Below the pieces are notes generated by a model that made no database searches, had not been told where the DNA came from, and was given only the letters and a program-made list of their open reading frames with translations. This document shows positions 50,788-60,340 of a stretch of 64,000 bases of DNA, piece by piece. Made by a program: the position numbers and the translations under genes. The stretch is from positions 1 to 64,000 of the forward strand of contig NZ_PNXY01000032.1 in NCBI RefSeq assembly GCF_002879865.1. The letters run 5' to 3'. Origin of the DNA: Paraburkholderia rhynchosiae. GTDB lineage: Bacteria > Pseudomonadota > Gammaproteobacteria > Burkholderiales > Burkholderiaceae. Positions within the stretch are counted from its first letter, which is position 1, and each line of letters opens with the position of its first letter.

Positions 50788-51579
50788 TCAATAAGCAAAC
50801 TTCCGATAATCCTCCCCACCCGGCGCGGTATCAACTTCATCAACCCGCGGCATATACCGCAACAACCGCTTCGCCCGCGAACTCAATCGATCATAAACAC
50901 CAGCCGGTACATCCACATGCACCTCAGGCCGAAAATACCAGCTCCTGCTATACCCGATCACCACCATCGGACGCGGCACATCGGTCTTGTTCGGCGTGCC
51001 GCGATGCAGCGCGCGCACATCGCGGATCATCACGTCGCCGAGTGTCATCGGAATCGCCTGCAATTGCACGCGCCCTTCGCGCCACGCCTGCATGGCGTCC
51101 TCCGAGCGCATGCGATGCGTGCCGAACGTCGTCTCGAACGGCCCGTTCTCCATCGTGACGTCGCATAGCGGGAAGTTCACCGCGAGCTGGAACGACGGTG
51201 TTTCAGGCTCACCCGCGAACAGTGCGGGCGTGTCGCGGTGAATGTCCTGATAGGTGGAACCGTTCAGCGGCGTGTCGGTGGCGAGTTGGCACATCACCGG
51301 ATCGTCGCCGGCCACGCGCTCCACTATCGCGAGCACGTCCGGGTCGCAGAAGATCGCCTCGTCGGAGAAAATGCCCGTGAACGGCAGCGTAATGTAGTGA
51401 CGGTTTTCGCCGCGCACGGCCGTCGCATTCGACGCAAGCCGCTCGTCAAGCAGCGGCGCAAAAGCTTCGCTCCACGCTCGAAGCTTGTCCGCCGGAAAGT
51501 GGTTCCTCAATACCACCATTCCATCGCGCTCGAACGCCGCGGCGAACTCGTCAAGCTGGTCATCTGAATAGCGTCCCAC
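50788..51579 (-). CDS. Phytanoyl-CoA dioxygenase (PhyH) family protein
   Basis: 263 residues from the GTG at 51579, preceded by AAGGAGACAA. The open frame to 51816 has no better start and an unnatural composition. The iron ligands are HxD in YQDIHRDTPAL and a distal His in ALHRGTPNKTD, whose Arg would bind 2-oxoglutarate. Family members hydroxylate diverse small molecules. It is convergent with the LysR gene; substrate unknown. Confidence 0.88.
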   Translation of the reverse strand: MGRYSDDQLDEFAAAFERDGMVVLRNHFPADKLRAWSEAFAPLLDERLASNATAVRGENRHYITLPFTGIFSDEAIFCDPDVLAIVERVAGDDPVMCQLATDTPLNGSTYQDIHRDTPALFAGEPETPSFQLAVNFPLCDVTMENGPFETTFGTHRMRSEDAMQAWREGRVQLQAIPMTLGDVMIRDVRALHRGTPNKTDVPRPMVVIGYSRSWYFRPEVHVDVPAGVYDRLSSRAKRLLRYMPRVDEVDTAPGGEDYRKFAY

Positions 51580-51865
51580 ACTTGTCTCCTTGATTTTTTC
51601 TGCGGACTTTAAATGTACCGCTTCCTTGACGCCCTTGTCTCGAGATGGCCCGCACGCAAGCGGCAAGTATGTGGGAACTGCGTGCGTCGCCAGGAAAGAC
51701 GCGATACAGCAGCGTTGTACATGCTGGAACCCATGGCCTGATATTTCGATGCGTCGTCGAAGGCGTCCGACATGCGCGCACCGTCCGACACACTTGCGGT
51801 ATTGAGGGGACGGCAACGCAAAAGCACTGCGCGAGAAGTGCTGGAGAACTCCCGCCGCCGGGCAG

Positions 51866-53647
51866 TCAGTCGCGCGGCGTCACATCGACCGTCTTTGCGG
51901 TCAGCACTGCCGGCAGCGACGGATTCTCGGGCTGCGTGTAGCGCTCCTGCACCGCGGCTTTGATCCTCGCGAGACTCGCTGCGGCATCGAGCGAAGCGTC
52001 CTGCTCGATTTGCCGTGCTTCCGCCGCGAGATCCGGGTCGCCAATCTCGCTTTCGAACCAGCGCGAATAGTCGCCCCGCTCGCGGTGATACTGCCACGTG
52101 CCGGCGTCGACGCCTTCCGCTATCTCGACGAACAGCACGAGGTTATGTGCACGCAGATTCAGCGCGCCTGCAGGTCCGCGAAAATAGAAACTGCGCTCGG
52201 GAATCAGCAGCCCTTCCGCATACTTGCGCCGATGTCTGAGCCGGTGCTTGCTGCCCGGCTCGAGTCGGATCACACCTTCGGGCGCTGTTTGCACAAGGCG
52301 CCATAACAACGCTTCTCCGGTTTGCAATTGCATTTCTTCGATGTGCGGCGGCTCGCGACCGGTGGCCTTCGCGAGTTCCTGCACGGCATTGCCGGCGTTG
52401 CTGCCCATCGCAAGTATCAGATTCACCTGGCGCAGGAACGCGCCGTCCAGCTGCTGCGGAGAAACCGTGATCGCAAGCGCGGTCTCGAGCGTCTCGGGAA
52501 TGGTCTGACTCGCACCCGCCCAGCCGGCCGGAAACAGATGGTGCGCCTCATCGAATACGAACCAGTGCGGCCGCCCGGTGCGCACGCGCAGTTGCTGCAC
52601 TTCGAGCAGCAACGACGCGCAGAATGCGGGCCGCTCGGGCAACGGCACGCGCAGCAGATTCACCGCCACTGCCGGGCGCGGAGGACGCAGCAGCAACTGC
52701 ACGACCTCATCGATCAACGGCGCGGTATGCGCATCGCCGATCACGATCGTATCCTCGTCGTTCTGATAGTCACCTTCCGGATCGATGATGCATAACTGCT
52801 GATGCATGCCGGCCAACCGCTCCAGCAGACCCGCACACGCGGTGGACTTGCCGCATCCCGATTCGCCGACCAGCAGCGCGACCGTGCCGTGCGCCGCGCA
52901 GTAAAGGTCCGCTGGCTCCTTGCCGTCACGAGAATGACCGATCAGCACGCGGCTGCGCGGCGCCACGCACGCCCGTTCGCGCAGGTCGTCGTGCAGCAGC
53001 GCATCGACAAGCTCGGCGACACCGGCTCCCGCGGCACGGCTCGTGACCATATCGGCGTGTTCCTTCAAAGCCGGCAGCGCATTGGCGACGGCGACCGAAA
53101 AACCGCATGCGTCGAGAAGCGCATGATCGTTCTCCGCGTCGCCTATTCCCACTACGTTGAAGGCCGACAATGCAAGCTCGGACAGTGCTTGCTGCAGGCC
53201 GCTCGCTTTCGACACCCCCGGCGACACCACCATCACCGCGTCGCCGTTGAAGATGATCTGCAAGCCGAGGCCGAGATCGCGAATCGCAGCAAGTGCGATC
53301 TGCTCGGCGGGCTTCATCATCGCGACCAGTGTTTCGCTGACGCTGAAGTGATGCAGGCCGCGGCTGCGCAATTCATTGGCGAAAGCGGGCGGCGGCGGCG
53401 GAGCGAGAAGCTGCCGCGTGCCCGTCGACGGCGTATAGAGCACGCCGCCATTTTCCGCGACGACCCGCGAAAACAGATCGAGCCGCGGGCAGATGGCGAG
53501 CAGATCGTCCATCTCCCGTCCGCTCACGAGGATCGCTTGCCGCCCCGAAGCCCGCAAGCGTTCGAGCGCGTCCCACGTCGCATCGGCAACGCGTCCGTCA
53601 GATGCGAGGGTGTTGTCGTAGTCGGTTGCAAGGGCAAAAAATCGCAT
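51866..53647 (-). CDS. HAD-IIB phosphatase fused to a HerA/DUF87-like ATPase
   Basis: 593 residues. The first 235 form a Cof-type HAD hydrolase: nucleophile motif ATDYDNTLAS, ILVSGRE, and the acidic motif VGIGDAENDHALL. From about residue 255 a P-loop ATPase follows, with Walker A LLVGESGCGKST and Walker B HWFVFDEAHH. Both active sites look complete. It begins 49 bases after a glycosyltransferase gene on the same strand, suggesting an operon concerned with a glycoside or polysaccharide. What the ATPase half does is unknown. Confidence 0.85.
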   Translation of the reverse strand: MRFFALATDYDNTLASDGRVADATWDALERLRASGRQAILVSGREMDDLLAICPRLDLFSRVVAENGGVLYTPSTGTRQLLAPPPPPAFANELRSRGLHHFSVSETLVAMMKPAEQIALAAIRDLGLGLQIIFNGDAVMVVSPGVSKASGLQQALSELALSAFNVVGIGDAENDHALLDACGFSVAVANALPALKEHADMVTSRAAGAGVAELVDALLHDDLRERACVAPRSRVLIGHSRDGKEPADLYCAAHGTVALLVGESGCGKSTACAGLLERLAGMHQQLCIIDPEGDYQNDEDTIVIGDAHTAPLIDEVVQLLLRPPRPAVAVNLLRVPLPERPAFCASLLLEVQQLRVRTGRPHWFVFDEAHHLFPAGWAGASQTIPETLETALAITVSPQQLDGAFLRQVNLILAMGSNAGNAVQELAKATGREPPHIEEMQLQTGEALLWRLVQTAPEGVIRLEPGSKHRLRHRRKYAEGLLIPERSFYFRGPAGALNLRAHNLVLFVEIAEGVDAGTWQYHRERGDYSRWFESEIGDPDLAAEARQIEQDASLDAAASLARIKAAVQERYTQPENPSLPAVLTAKTVDVTPRD

Positions 53648-53696
53648 GGCAAAGCGCTCCGGGTTTCGATTTGGTTCCGCTCGGTTCCGTTTCGTA

Positions 53697-54752
53697 TCAG
53701 CCGGCCTGTGCAGGTTGCACGTGACGGGCGTCGCGCAACGTGGCTTCGTAAATGCGCACGTAATGATCGACCATCCGCTCGACGGTGAAACGGCGCTCGA
53801 AGGCCGCGCGGCACGCGGCGCGGCTGATCGTGCCGATCTTCGCCAACGCGGCCACCGCTTCGTCGACGGAATCGACGAGAAAACCCGTCACGCCGTGTTC
53901 GACAATTTCGCTCGCCGCGCCGTTGTCGAATGCGATCACGGGCGTGCCGCACGCGAGCGCTTCGATCATCACCAGGCCGAACGGCTCGGGCCAGTCGATG
54001 GGGAACAGCAATGCGCGTGCTTCTCCGAGGAAATCGTTCTTGCACGCATCGTCGACTTCGCCGCAGTACTCGACATGCGGCAGCTCGAACAGTCCCGCGA
54101 TTTGCCGCTCGAAATAATCGCGGTCCCCGTTGTCGATTTTTGCGGCAACGCGGATGGGCAGGCCCGCGCGCCGCGCAATGTCGATCGCGCGGTCTGGGCG
54201 TTTGGTGGGCGCGATACGGCCGAGAAACGCCACGTAATCGCCCGGCTGTTCATGGAAGCGGAGCAAATCCGCTGGCAAGCCGTGATGAATCGTTGCGCGC
54301 CAGTCGAGCCACGGAAGCGGCGTGCGTTGTGCATTCGAAATGGACACCACGGGCATGTCGGCGAACTGCTGATAGAGCGTGCTCAGGCCCGGCACGTCGA
54401 GACGCCAATGCAACGTGGTCAGCGACGCGCATCGCAGCCGCCGCGCGAAGGGAAAGCTCGTGTAGTCAGTATGAAAATGCACGATGTCGAATTCGTCCGC
54501 GCGTCGCACGACTTCTTCGAGCATCGCGAAATGAAACGCCTGCGGGTCGGCTGTATCTTCGATCAGGCGAATCGCGCAGTCGCTGCCAGAGACGAGCCGC
54601 GCGCGCGTGCGGGAATCGCCGCTTGCGAACAGCGTCACATCGTGACCTCGCGCGACAAGACCGTCGACCAGCCATGCCACCACTCGTTCGACGCCGCCAT
54701 AAGCCACAGGTGGCACCCGTTCGTACAGCGGGGAAACTTGCGCGATACGCAT
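53697..54752 (-). CDS. Glycosyltransferase family 4 protein
   Basis: 351 residues from the ATG at 54752 (GGAG upstream, sequence MRIAQVSPLYERVPPVAYGG). The GT-B signatures are present: the N-terminal Gly-rich GGVERVV loop and, near the C-terminus, the motif PFGLVMIEALACGTPVIAFD with the donor-binding Glu. The sugar and acceptor are unknown. Paired with the HAD-ATPase fusion downstream. Confidence 0.9.
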   Translation of the reverse strand: MRIAQVSPLYERVPPVAYGGVERVVAWLVDGLVARGHDVTLFASGDSRTRARLVSGSDCAIRLIEDTADPQAFHFAMLEEVVRRADEFDIVHFHTDYTSFPFARRLRCASLTTLHWRLDVPGLSTLYQQFADMPVVSISNAQRTPLPWLDWRATIHHGLPADLLRFHEQPGDYVAFLGRIAPTKRPDRAIDIARRAGLPIRVAAKIDNGDRDYFERQIAGLFELPHVEYCGEVDDACKNDFLGEARALLFPIDWPEPFGLVMIEALACGTPVIAFDNGAASEIVEHGVTGFLVDSVDEAVAALAKIGTISRAACRAAFERRFTVERMVDHYVRIYEATLRDARHVQPAQAG

Positions 54753-54912
54753 GCGCTGCTCCATTCGACACACTGATGCGTAGCGCGACGCATGGTGCAT
54801 GCCCGCCGCTTTCGCATGTTAGCCACGGGGCTTTCCGTCGATGGAAAAATGTACAGGTCGGCGATGAAAATTGCGCGTTCCGCCGAGCCGCTGAGACACG
54901 CCCCGCGTCCGG

Positions 54913-55179
54913 CTACGTAATCGGGCCGGCATAGCCGTCGGCAGGCGCCTCGGGCTCCGCCCGCTCGACGTGCTCGTCGATCCAGGCCGTCGCTCGCTCG
55001 CGCGCGAATTCAATGGCCTCATGTTCGTCGACGAAATCGCGATGAAACTCCAGGTCGTGCATATCGTCGCTGGAACTCACGCTGCCGGGCGTCACTTCTA
55101 TCCTTGCATGCGCGACGATGGCGCCGTCGTCGACGCCTGCTGTCACATGAACGATGCACCCTCCATACTCGAAGTCCAT
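54913..55179 (-). CDS. Small acidic hypothetical protein
   Basis: 88 residues from the ATG at 55179 with GGGAGAA upstream; earlier starts in the frame are unconvincing. Acidic, starting MDFEYGGCIVHVTAGV, with a helix EAIEFARERATAWIDEHVE. This kind of small stand-alone protein is common in Burkholderiaceae, but I cannot name a function. Confidence 0.7.
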   Translation of the reverse strand: MDFEYGGCIVHVTAGVDDGAIVAHARIEVTPGSVSSSDDMHDLEFHRDFVDEHEAIEFARERATAWIDEHVERAEPEAPADGYAGPIT

Positions 55180-55244
55180 GATGTTCTCCCGCGTTGTCGT
55201 GGCCTCGTCGTAGCCCGTCGTGGCCTTGTCGTCGTTACGCTGCG

Positions 55245-55547
55245 CTAGCTGCGCTTCGCGCCGCCGTTGCCGCCTGTCGTGGCTGAAGCGCCCGCTGTGT
55301 GACCGGCGTCCGAGGTTCGAACGCTGTCTTCGTCGGGCGCGTCGGCCGCGCGTCGTCCCTTGCTCGACTGATCGACAGGCGCTGGCGGCTCGGCGTCGCC
55401 GGCCTCGCCTTCGGCTTCGATCTGCGCCTGCGCGCGCGTCCAGTAATCGTCGGCACGTCCTTCGGGCGAGCCGTCGCTTTCCCACAGTTCATACGCGCGC
55501 TTGCGGATTCGATCTTCCACGGTGGGTTCGCCCGGTAGCCCGTCCAT
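55245..55547 (-). CDS. DUF2934-family small protein
   Basis: 100 residues from the ATG at 55547 (GGAG upstream). Near the N-terminus it has the DUF2934 signature RIRKRAYELWESDGSPEGR and a DYW close behind. The C-terminal half is Ala/Gly/Thr/Ser-rich and probably disordered. Function unknown; often found beside stress or carbohydrate genes. Confidence 0.75.
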   Translation of the reverse strand: MDGLPGEPTVEDRIRKRAYELWESDGSPEGRADDYWTRAQAQIEAEGEAGDAEPPAPVDQSSKGRRAADAPDEDSVRTSDAGHTAGASATTGGNGGAKRS

Positions 55548-55756
55548 TGCCATCTCCAAACATCTATCGTCAGTCGAAAAGCACGCACGCAACGCGGCGG
55601 TCGCGCCCGTGTGTTGAGCAAACGCTGTTCCCATTCGACATGTTGCCGCTTTAAATGGCCTCAGGGGGAACCCGTTGTTATAATTCTTTCAGCATTATTG
55701 ATTCAAATATAACGTCATTCACGCCCACACACGTCCCCACACGCGACAGGATCTTC

Positions 55757-56482
55757 ATGCCGAAACCCGATCGCCTCCGCACCCTGGCCGATGCATTGAC
55801 GAGGCAAAACGTCATGCGCCTGCGCGACGCCGCTGCGTTATTGGGCGTGTCGGAAATGACAGTGCGCCGCGACATCGCGGCCAACGCCGAGCGCTTCACG
55901 TACCTCGGCGGCTATATCGTCAGTGCGACGGATGTGCCGAACAACGCCGGCTATTCACTCGAACAGGAAAGGGACCACTTCGCACAAGCGAAGGCCGAGG
56001 CGTCGGCCATCGCGGCGGGGCTTATCGGCGACAACGAGACGCTCTTTATCGATTGCGGCACGACGCTTACCACGCTCGCGCGGCTGATTCCGCCGGAGCG
56101 GCATGTCACGGTGGTGTGCTATTCGTTGAACGTCGCCGAGATTTTGCGGCGTAAACCGAATGTGCGGATGATCCTGCTCGGCGGCGTCTATGTGCCTTCG
56201 TCGGACTCGTTCGCTGGCGAGGAAAGCCTGGAGATGCTGCGCCGCATGGGCATCAACAAGGCGTTCATTTCAGCGGGCGGCGTGGACCCCGCGCGCGGCG
56301 TCACGTGCTGGAATTTTCATGAAGTCGCCTTGAAGCAGGCCGCGATGGCGAGCGCCGTCGAACGGCACCTGGTGGTGGACATGAGCAAGTTCGGCGTCGT
56401 CAAGGCCGTGCGCTTTTCAAAGGTCGACGACTTCGATTCGATCATCACCGAGTTGGGCCAGGAGCACCGCAGGCGCAAATAA
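55757..56482 (+). CDS. DeoR/GlpR-type transcriptional repressor
   Basis: 241 residues from the ATG at 55757; the open frame from 55655 has no better start. The N-terminal helix-turn-helix includes RLRDAAALLGVSEMTVRRDI, followed by the DeoR sugar-phosphate sensor domain with IDCGTTLTTLARLIP and the GGV motif (LLGGVYVPSSD). It is convergent with the sugar ABC operon and very probably its repressor, relieved by a phosphorylated sugar. Confidence 0.92.
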   Translation: MPKPDRLRTLADALTRQNVMRLRDAAALLGVSEMTVRRDIAANAERFTYLGGYIVSATDVPNNAGYSLEQERDHFAQAKAEASAIAAGLIGDNETLFIDCGTTLTTLARLIPPERHVTVVCYSLNVAEILRRKPNVRMILLGGVYVPSSDSFAGEESLEMLRRMGINKAFISAGGVDPARGVTCWNFHEVALKQAAMASAVERHLVVDMSKFGVVKAVRFSKVDDFDSIITELGQEHRRRK

Positions 56483-56541
56483 CCGCGCACCTCTGGCACG
56501 GCGGTTTATACCCATGCGAATGCAATAGACGCCGCGCGCGT

Positions 56542-57612
56542 TCAGCGTTTGCGTTGCAGTGCGAAGAGCGTGCCGGCAAGCAGAATGAACGCGCCGATAA
56601 TCACCTTCTGCCACGTGCTCGGCACACCGACCAGAATCAGCACGCTCTTGATCAGCGTGACCAGCACGACGCCCAGCAGCGTTCCCACCACAGTGCCCGT
56701 GCCGCCCGTAATGCGTGCGCCGCCCAGGATCACCGCGGCGATGACGTCGAGCTCCGAGCCGACCAGATCGAACGGATTCGCGAGGCGATTATTCGACACG
56801 TGCAGAATGCCCGCGATGCCGGCCAGCATCCCCGTATAGCCGAACACGAACAGATGGATCGCGCGCAGGTTGTAGCCAAGCCGCTCTGCGATGGCGAGCG
56901 AGCCGCCCATCGCGTAGACGCCGCGGCCCATCATCGTGCGGTTCAGCAGCCACCATGTGACAAGCGCCGCGGCGACGAGCGCGAGAACCGAGACCGGCAG
57001 CACCGCGCGCAGCCCATCCGCCGTGTGATAGAAAAACAGCGGGATGCGGCCGAAGTGATCCATGCTGTGCGGAATGTTCATGAAGAACGTCGTGCCGATG
57101 AAAGTCAGCAACAGCCCGCGATACAGATATTGCGTGCCGATCGTGACGATCAGCGAAGGCGCTTTCAGCCGATGCACGAGCAGCCCGTTCACCACGCCGA
57201 GTACCACGCCGCCGAGCGCGCCGGTGATCAGGATCAGCGCGAAAGGCGCATCCGGCCACCATGCGAACACCGCCTTCGTGATGCCGTACATGGTCAGTGC
57301 GGCAATCGCGGTGAACGACACGTCGATGCCGCCCGACGCCAACACGACAAGCGTACCGAGCGCGAACAGCGACATCGTGGTCGCCGAATGCAGCAGATCG
57401 AACAGCGTCGCCAACTGGAAGAAGCGTGGATTGATCGCCCCCACGATCAGGCACGTCACCGCGATCAACGCAACGGTGAACCACTCGGGATTGCGCGCAA
57501 GCCTCGTGCGCAACCCTGGCGGTTCGACGCTCGGCGCGACTTCGACGACAGTGGGAGTGGTCATGGTCTGCTTCATGGGCGAGTCGATGCGCGGTTGGAT
57601 GCGCGAGTTCAT
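56542..57612 (-). CDS. Sugar ABC transporter permease (RbsC type)
   Basis: 356 residues, about ten membrane helices. The family motif ILGGARITGGTGTVVGTLLG near the C-terminus is typical of RbsC/LsrC permeases. A later Met (MKQTMTTPTVV) could be the start. Last gene of the leftward operon, 15 bases after the ATPase gene. Confidence 0.92.
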   Translation of the reverse strand: MNSRIQPRIDSPMKQTMTTPTVVEVAPSVEPPGLRTRLARNPEWFTVALIAVTCLIVGAINPRFFQLATLFDLLHSATTMSLFALGTLVVLASGGIDVSFTAIAALTMYGITKAVFAWWPDAPFALILITGALGGVVLGVVNGLLVHRLKAPSLIVTIGTQYLYRGLLLTFIGTTFFMNIPHSMDHFGRIPLFFYHTADGLRAVLPVSVLALVAAALVTWWLLNRTMMGRGVYAMGGSLAIAERLGYNLRAIHLFVFGYTGMLAGIAGILHVSNNRLANPFDLVGSELDVIAAVILGGARITGGTGTVVGTLLGVVLVTLIKSVLILVGVPSTWQKVIIGAFILLAGTLFALQRKR

Positions 57613-57627
57613 GGCGGTGGATGTCCT

Positions 57628-59175
57628 CTATGCCGCTTCGGAAAGCAGCGCGTGATACAGATCGGCCTCGCTCAGTTCGTCGGCGCGATATTCGGCGGCG
57701 ACGCGTCCCTTCTTCATCATCAGAATGCGGTCGCAGTTCTGTAGAAGCTCGGGCAGATCGTCGCTGATCAGGATGATGCCGATACCGCGTTGCGACAGCC
57801 GCTGCATGATGCGATAGATGATGTCCTTCGAGCCCACATCCACGCCGACAGTCGGTCCGTGCAGGATCAGCACGCGCGGGTCGATGGCGAGCCACCGGCC
57901 GATCAGCACACGCTGCTGGTTGCCGCCTGAGAGCGATTGCACGGGTTTGTCCACGCCCGGCGTCGCGATCTGCAGATCGTTCACGGTCTGTTCCGCGAGC
58001 GCTTGCGCACGCGTGCGGTCGATCTGGCCGAAACGGTCACGCAGGCTCGAAATCATCGCGGTGATCACATTGTCGCGAATCGGCTTGTCGAGAAATAGCC
58101 CTTCGTTCAGGCGGTCTTCTGGCACATAGCCGATGCGATGACGTTTCGCGTCGGAAGGCGTGCGCAGCGCGACCGGCTTGCCGTCGAGCAGCGCCTGCCC
58201 CGACTGCGCCGGCGCGACGCCAGCCAACGCGCGCGCGAGTTCGTTGCGTCCCGAATCGAGCAACCCAGTGACGCCGAGAATTTCGCCGCCGTGCAGCTTG
58301 AACGACACGTCACTGAACTGGGCCGCGCGCGTGAAGCCGCGCACATCGAGCACGACGTCGTGCGCGTGAGCGCTCTCGCGGTAACGTTCGTTCGACAGAT
58401 GGCGGCCCGTCATCAATTCGCTAATCTGCGCCTTGGTGAACTGCGAAATCGGGCCCTGCGCCATTTTCTGTCCGTCGCGCAGCACGATCACTTCGCCGCC
58501 GATCGCATAGCACTCGTCGAGCTTGTGGCTTACGAACAGCACCGTCACGCCCTGCGCTCGAAGATTCGCGAGCACAGCGATCAGATTGTCCACTTCCTTC
58601 TGCGTGAGCGACGTGGTGGGCTCGTCCATGATGACGAACCTGGCCTCGCTCGCAATTGCGCGGGCAATTGCCACGAGTTGACGCGTCGCGAGCGGCAACT
58701 GCTCGATCAGCGTCGACTGAAACTCGGGATTGCCGGGCAGACCGACTGCTTCGAGCGCGCGCGCGGCGGTGCGGGCCAGCACGTGGAGGTCGAAGGTACG
58801 CACGAGCCGTCCCTGATGCGTGGCGAGTTCCGACGTCAGCGCGACGTTCTCGGCCACGTTCATGTTCGGCAGCAGCGACAGATCCTGATAGACCGTTTCG
58901 ATGCCTGCCGCGAGCGCCTCCAGCGCCGAGAGCCGCGCATGATGCACGCCCTCGATCACCAGTTGGCCTTCGTCCGGCGGCTGCGCGCCGGAGATGATCT
59001 TGATCAGCGTGCTCTTGCCGCAGCCGTTCTCGCCGAGCAGATGATAAATCTGCCCACGCTCGAACGAGAGGCTTACGCCGCGCAATGCATGCACGCCGGT
59101 AAAGCGCTTATGCACGCCGACCACTTGCAGAAAGGGCGGTGACAGCGGCGCCGAAGCTACGTCTTCTTGATTCAT
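57628..59175 (-). CDS. Sugar ABC transporter ATPase (RbsA type, double domain)
   Basis: 515 residues with two ABC cassettes. The first has GENGCGKSTLIKI (Walker A) and MDEPTTSLTQKEV. The second has a degenerate P-loop (TGLLDSGRNELARAL) and the signature LSGGNQQRVLIGRWLA. This is the normal RbsA/MglA layout. Confidence 0.95.
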   Translation of the reverse strand: MNQEDVASAPLSPPFLQVVGVHKRFTGVHALRGVSLSFERGQIYHLLGENGCGKSTLIKIISGAQPPDEGQLVIEGVHHARLSALEALAAGIETVYQDLSLLPNMNVAENVALTSELATHQGRLVRTFDLHVLARTAARALEAVGLPGNPEFQSTLIEQLPLATRQLVAIARAIASEARFVIMDEPTTSLTQKEVDNLIAVLANLRAQGVTVLFVSHKLDECYAIGGEVIVLRDGQKMAQGPISQFTKAQISELMTGRHLSNERYRESAHAHDVVLDVRGFTRAAQFSDVSFKLHGGEILGVTGLLDSGRNELARALAGVAPAQSGQALLDGKPVALRTPSDAKRHRIGYVPEDRLNEGLFLDKPIRDNVITAMISSLRDRFGQIDRTRAQALAEQTVNDLQIATPGVDKPVQSLSGGNQQRVLIGRWLAIDPRVLILHGPTVGVDVGSKDIIYRIMQRLSQRGIGIILISDDLPELLQNCDRILMMKKGRVAAEYRADELSEADLYHALLSEAA

Positions 59176-59190
59176 GATATCGGTCGGGTG

Positions 59191-59219
59191 TCAGGGCGTG
59201 CCCACAGGACACGCCCTGA
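59191..59219. promoter_or_regulatory. Intergenic hairpin after the binding-protein gene
   Basis: A perfect 10-bp stem (TCAGGGCGTG/CACGCCCTGA) with a nine-base loop lies 16 bases after the stop of the binding-protein gene and before the ATPase gene. There is no T-run. Such hairpins often stabilise the upstream message and reduce downstream expression. Confidence 0.6.
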
Positions 59220-59234
59220 AGTCAAACAACGGAA

Positions 59235-60239
59235 TCAGAACGGGTACTGCTTGTAGTTCGACTTGTCGACGTTCACCCAGCCCTGGCCGCGCACGATGAT
59301 GCCCTTGCCCGGCCCCTTCGCGACCGTCACCTTCGTGTAGCCGGGAATGCCGAGGTCCGCGCCGTTCTCGACCGTCTTGCCGTCAACCAGCATTTTCGCG
59401 ACCTTGTTCATTGCGATGCCGGCGAGCTTCGGGTCCCAGAACGCAATGCCGTTGATCGCGCCGCTTTCGAGGAACTTGCCGGCCTCGGTCGGCAGGCCCG
59501 TACCGTACACGCAGATCTTGCCCTGCATGCCTGCTTCCTCGACGGCACGGCCGATGCCGATCACATCCAGCGACGAGGACCCCTGGAAGCCCTTCAGGTC
59601 CGGATGCTTGCGCAGCACTTCCTTCGCGACTTCATACGCGCGCTCGCCGTCGTTGTTGGTTTCGAGTTTCGGTTCGACCAGATTCATCTTCGCGTACTTG
59701 GCCTTCGCGTTGCCGATGCCGCCGTCGGCCCATTGCACCTGCGAGCGGCTGCCGAGCGAACCAACCAGCACGGCCCACTTGCCCTCGTTGTGCATGCACG
59801 ACGCAAGCCGTTCGTTCAGGCCCGCGCCATAAGCCGTATTGTCGAACGCCTCGATGTCGACCATCGTGTTTTTCGCGTTGTCCGCTTCATGCGTGACCAC
59901 CTTGATGCCGCGGTCCATTGCCTTCTTCAGCGCCGGTTCGAGCGTCGGCGGATCGTAGGGCACCACGGCGATCGCGTTCACTTTCTTCGCGATCAGGTCT
60001 TCGATGATCTTCAGTTGCTGGGCCGCGTCGGCGCGGCCAGGGCCGGTCTGGTAGGCGGTCACGCCGGCGTTCTCCTTCGCGAACTCCTTGACGCCCTCGT
60101 CCATCCGGTTGAACCAGTTGATGCCCGTCACCTTGACGACCGTAACGATCGTCTCGTTGGTCGCGGCCTGCGCCGCGGCGATCGCGCCTACCGTAAGAGC
60201 GCCTGCTGCGAGCGCAGTGCCCAGTCGAGTCAATTTCAT
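59235..60239 (-). CDS. Sugar ABC transporter substrate-binding protein (RbsB/LsrB-like)
   Basis: 334 residues. A signal peptide ends near AAQAATN. The periplasmic-binding fold of the pentose/AI-2 group is shown by TVVKVTGINWFNRMDEG and AIAVVPYDPPTLEPAL. It delivers a sugar or related polyol to the two permeases. LsrB resemblance makes AI-2 a possible ligand, but the adjoining ribokinase-type kinase and dehydrogenase point to a catabolic sugar. Confidence 0.92.
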   Translation of the reverse strand: MKLTRLGTALAAGALTVGAIAAAQAATNETIVTVVKVTGINWFNRMDEGVKEFAKENAGVTAYQTGPGRADAAQQLKIIEDLIAKKVNAIAVVPYDPPTLEPALKKAMDRGIKVVTHEADNAKNTMVDIEAFDNTAYGAGLNERLASCMHNEGKWAVLVGSLGSRSQVQWADGGIGNAKAKYAKMNLVEPKLETNNDGERAYEVAKEVLRKHPDLKGFQGSSSLDVIGIGRAVEEAGMQGKICVYGTGLPTEAGKFLESGAINGIAFWDPKLAGIAMNKVAKMLVDGKTVENGADLGIPGYTKVTVAKGPGKGIIVRGQGWVNVDKSNYKQYPF

Positions 60240-60340
60240 GCCATGTCTCCTTTATCGTTCGATGTCGCCCGTGCTGGCCGTGTCAGCCGTCGCGGACAGG
60301 CAGGGCAACCTGTCCGCCTTTAACGAAACCTCGTCGTGCG

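Noticed and set aside
55235..55621. Other frames overlapping the DUF2934 gene
   Set aside because: Arg-rich shadow frames; only the frame from 55547 has the family signature and a ribosome-binding site.
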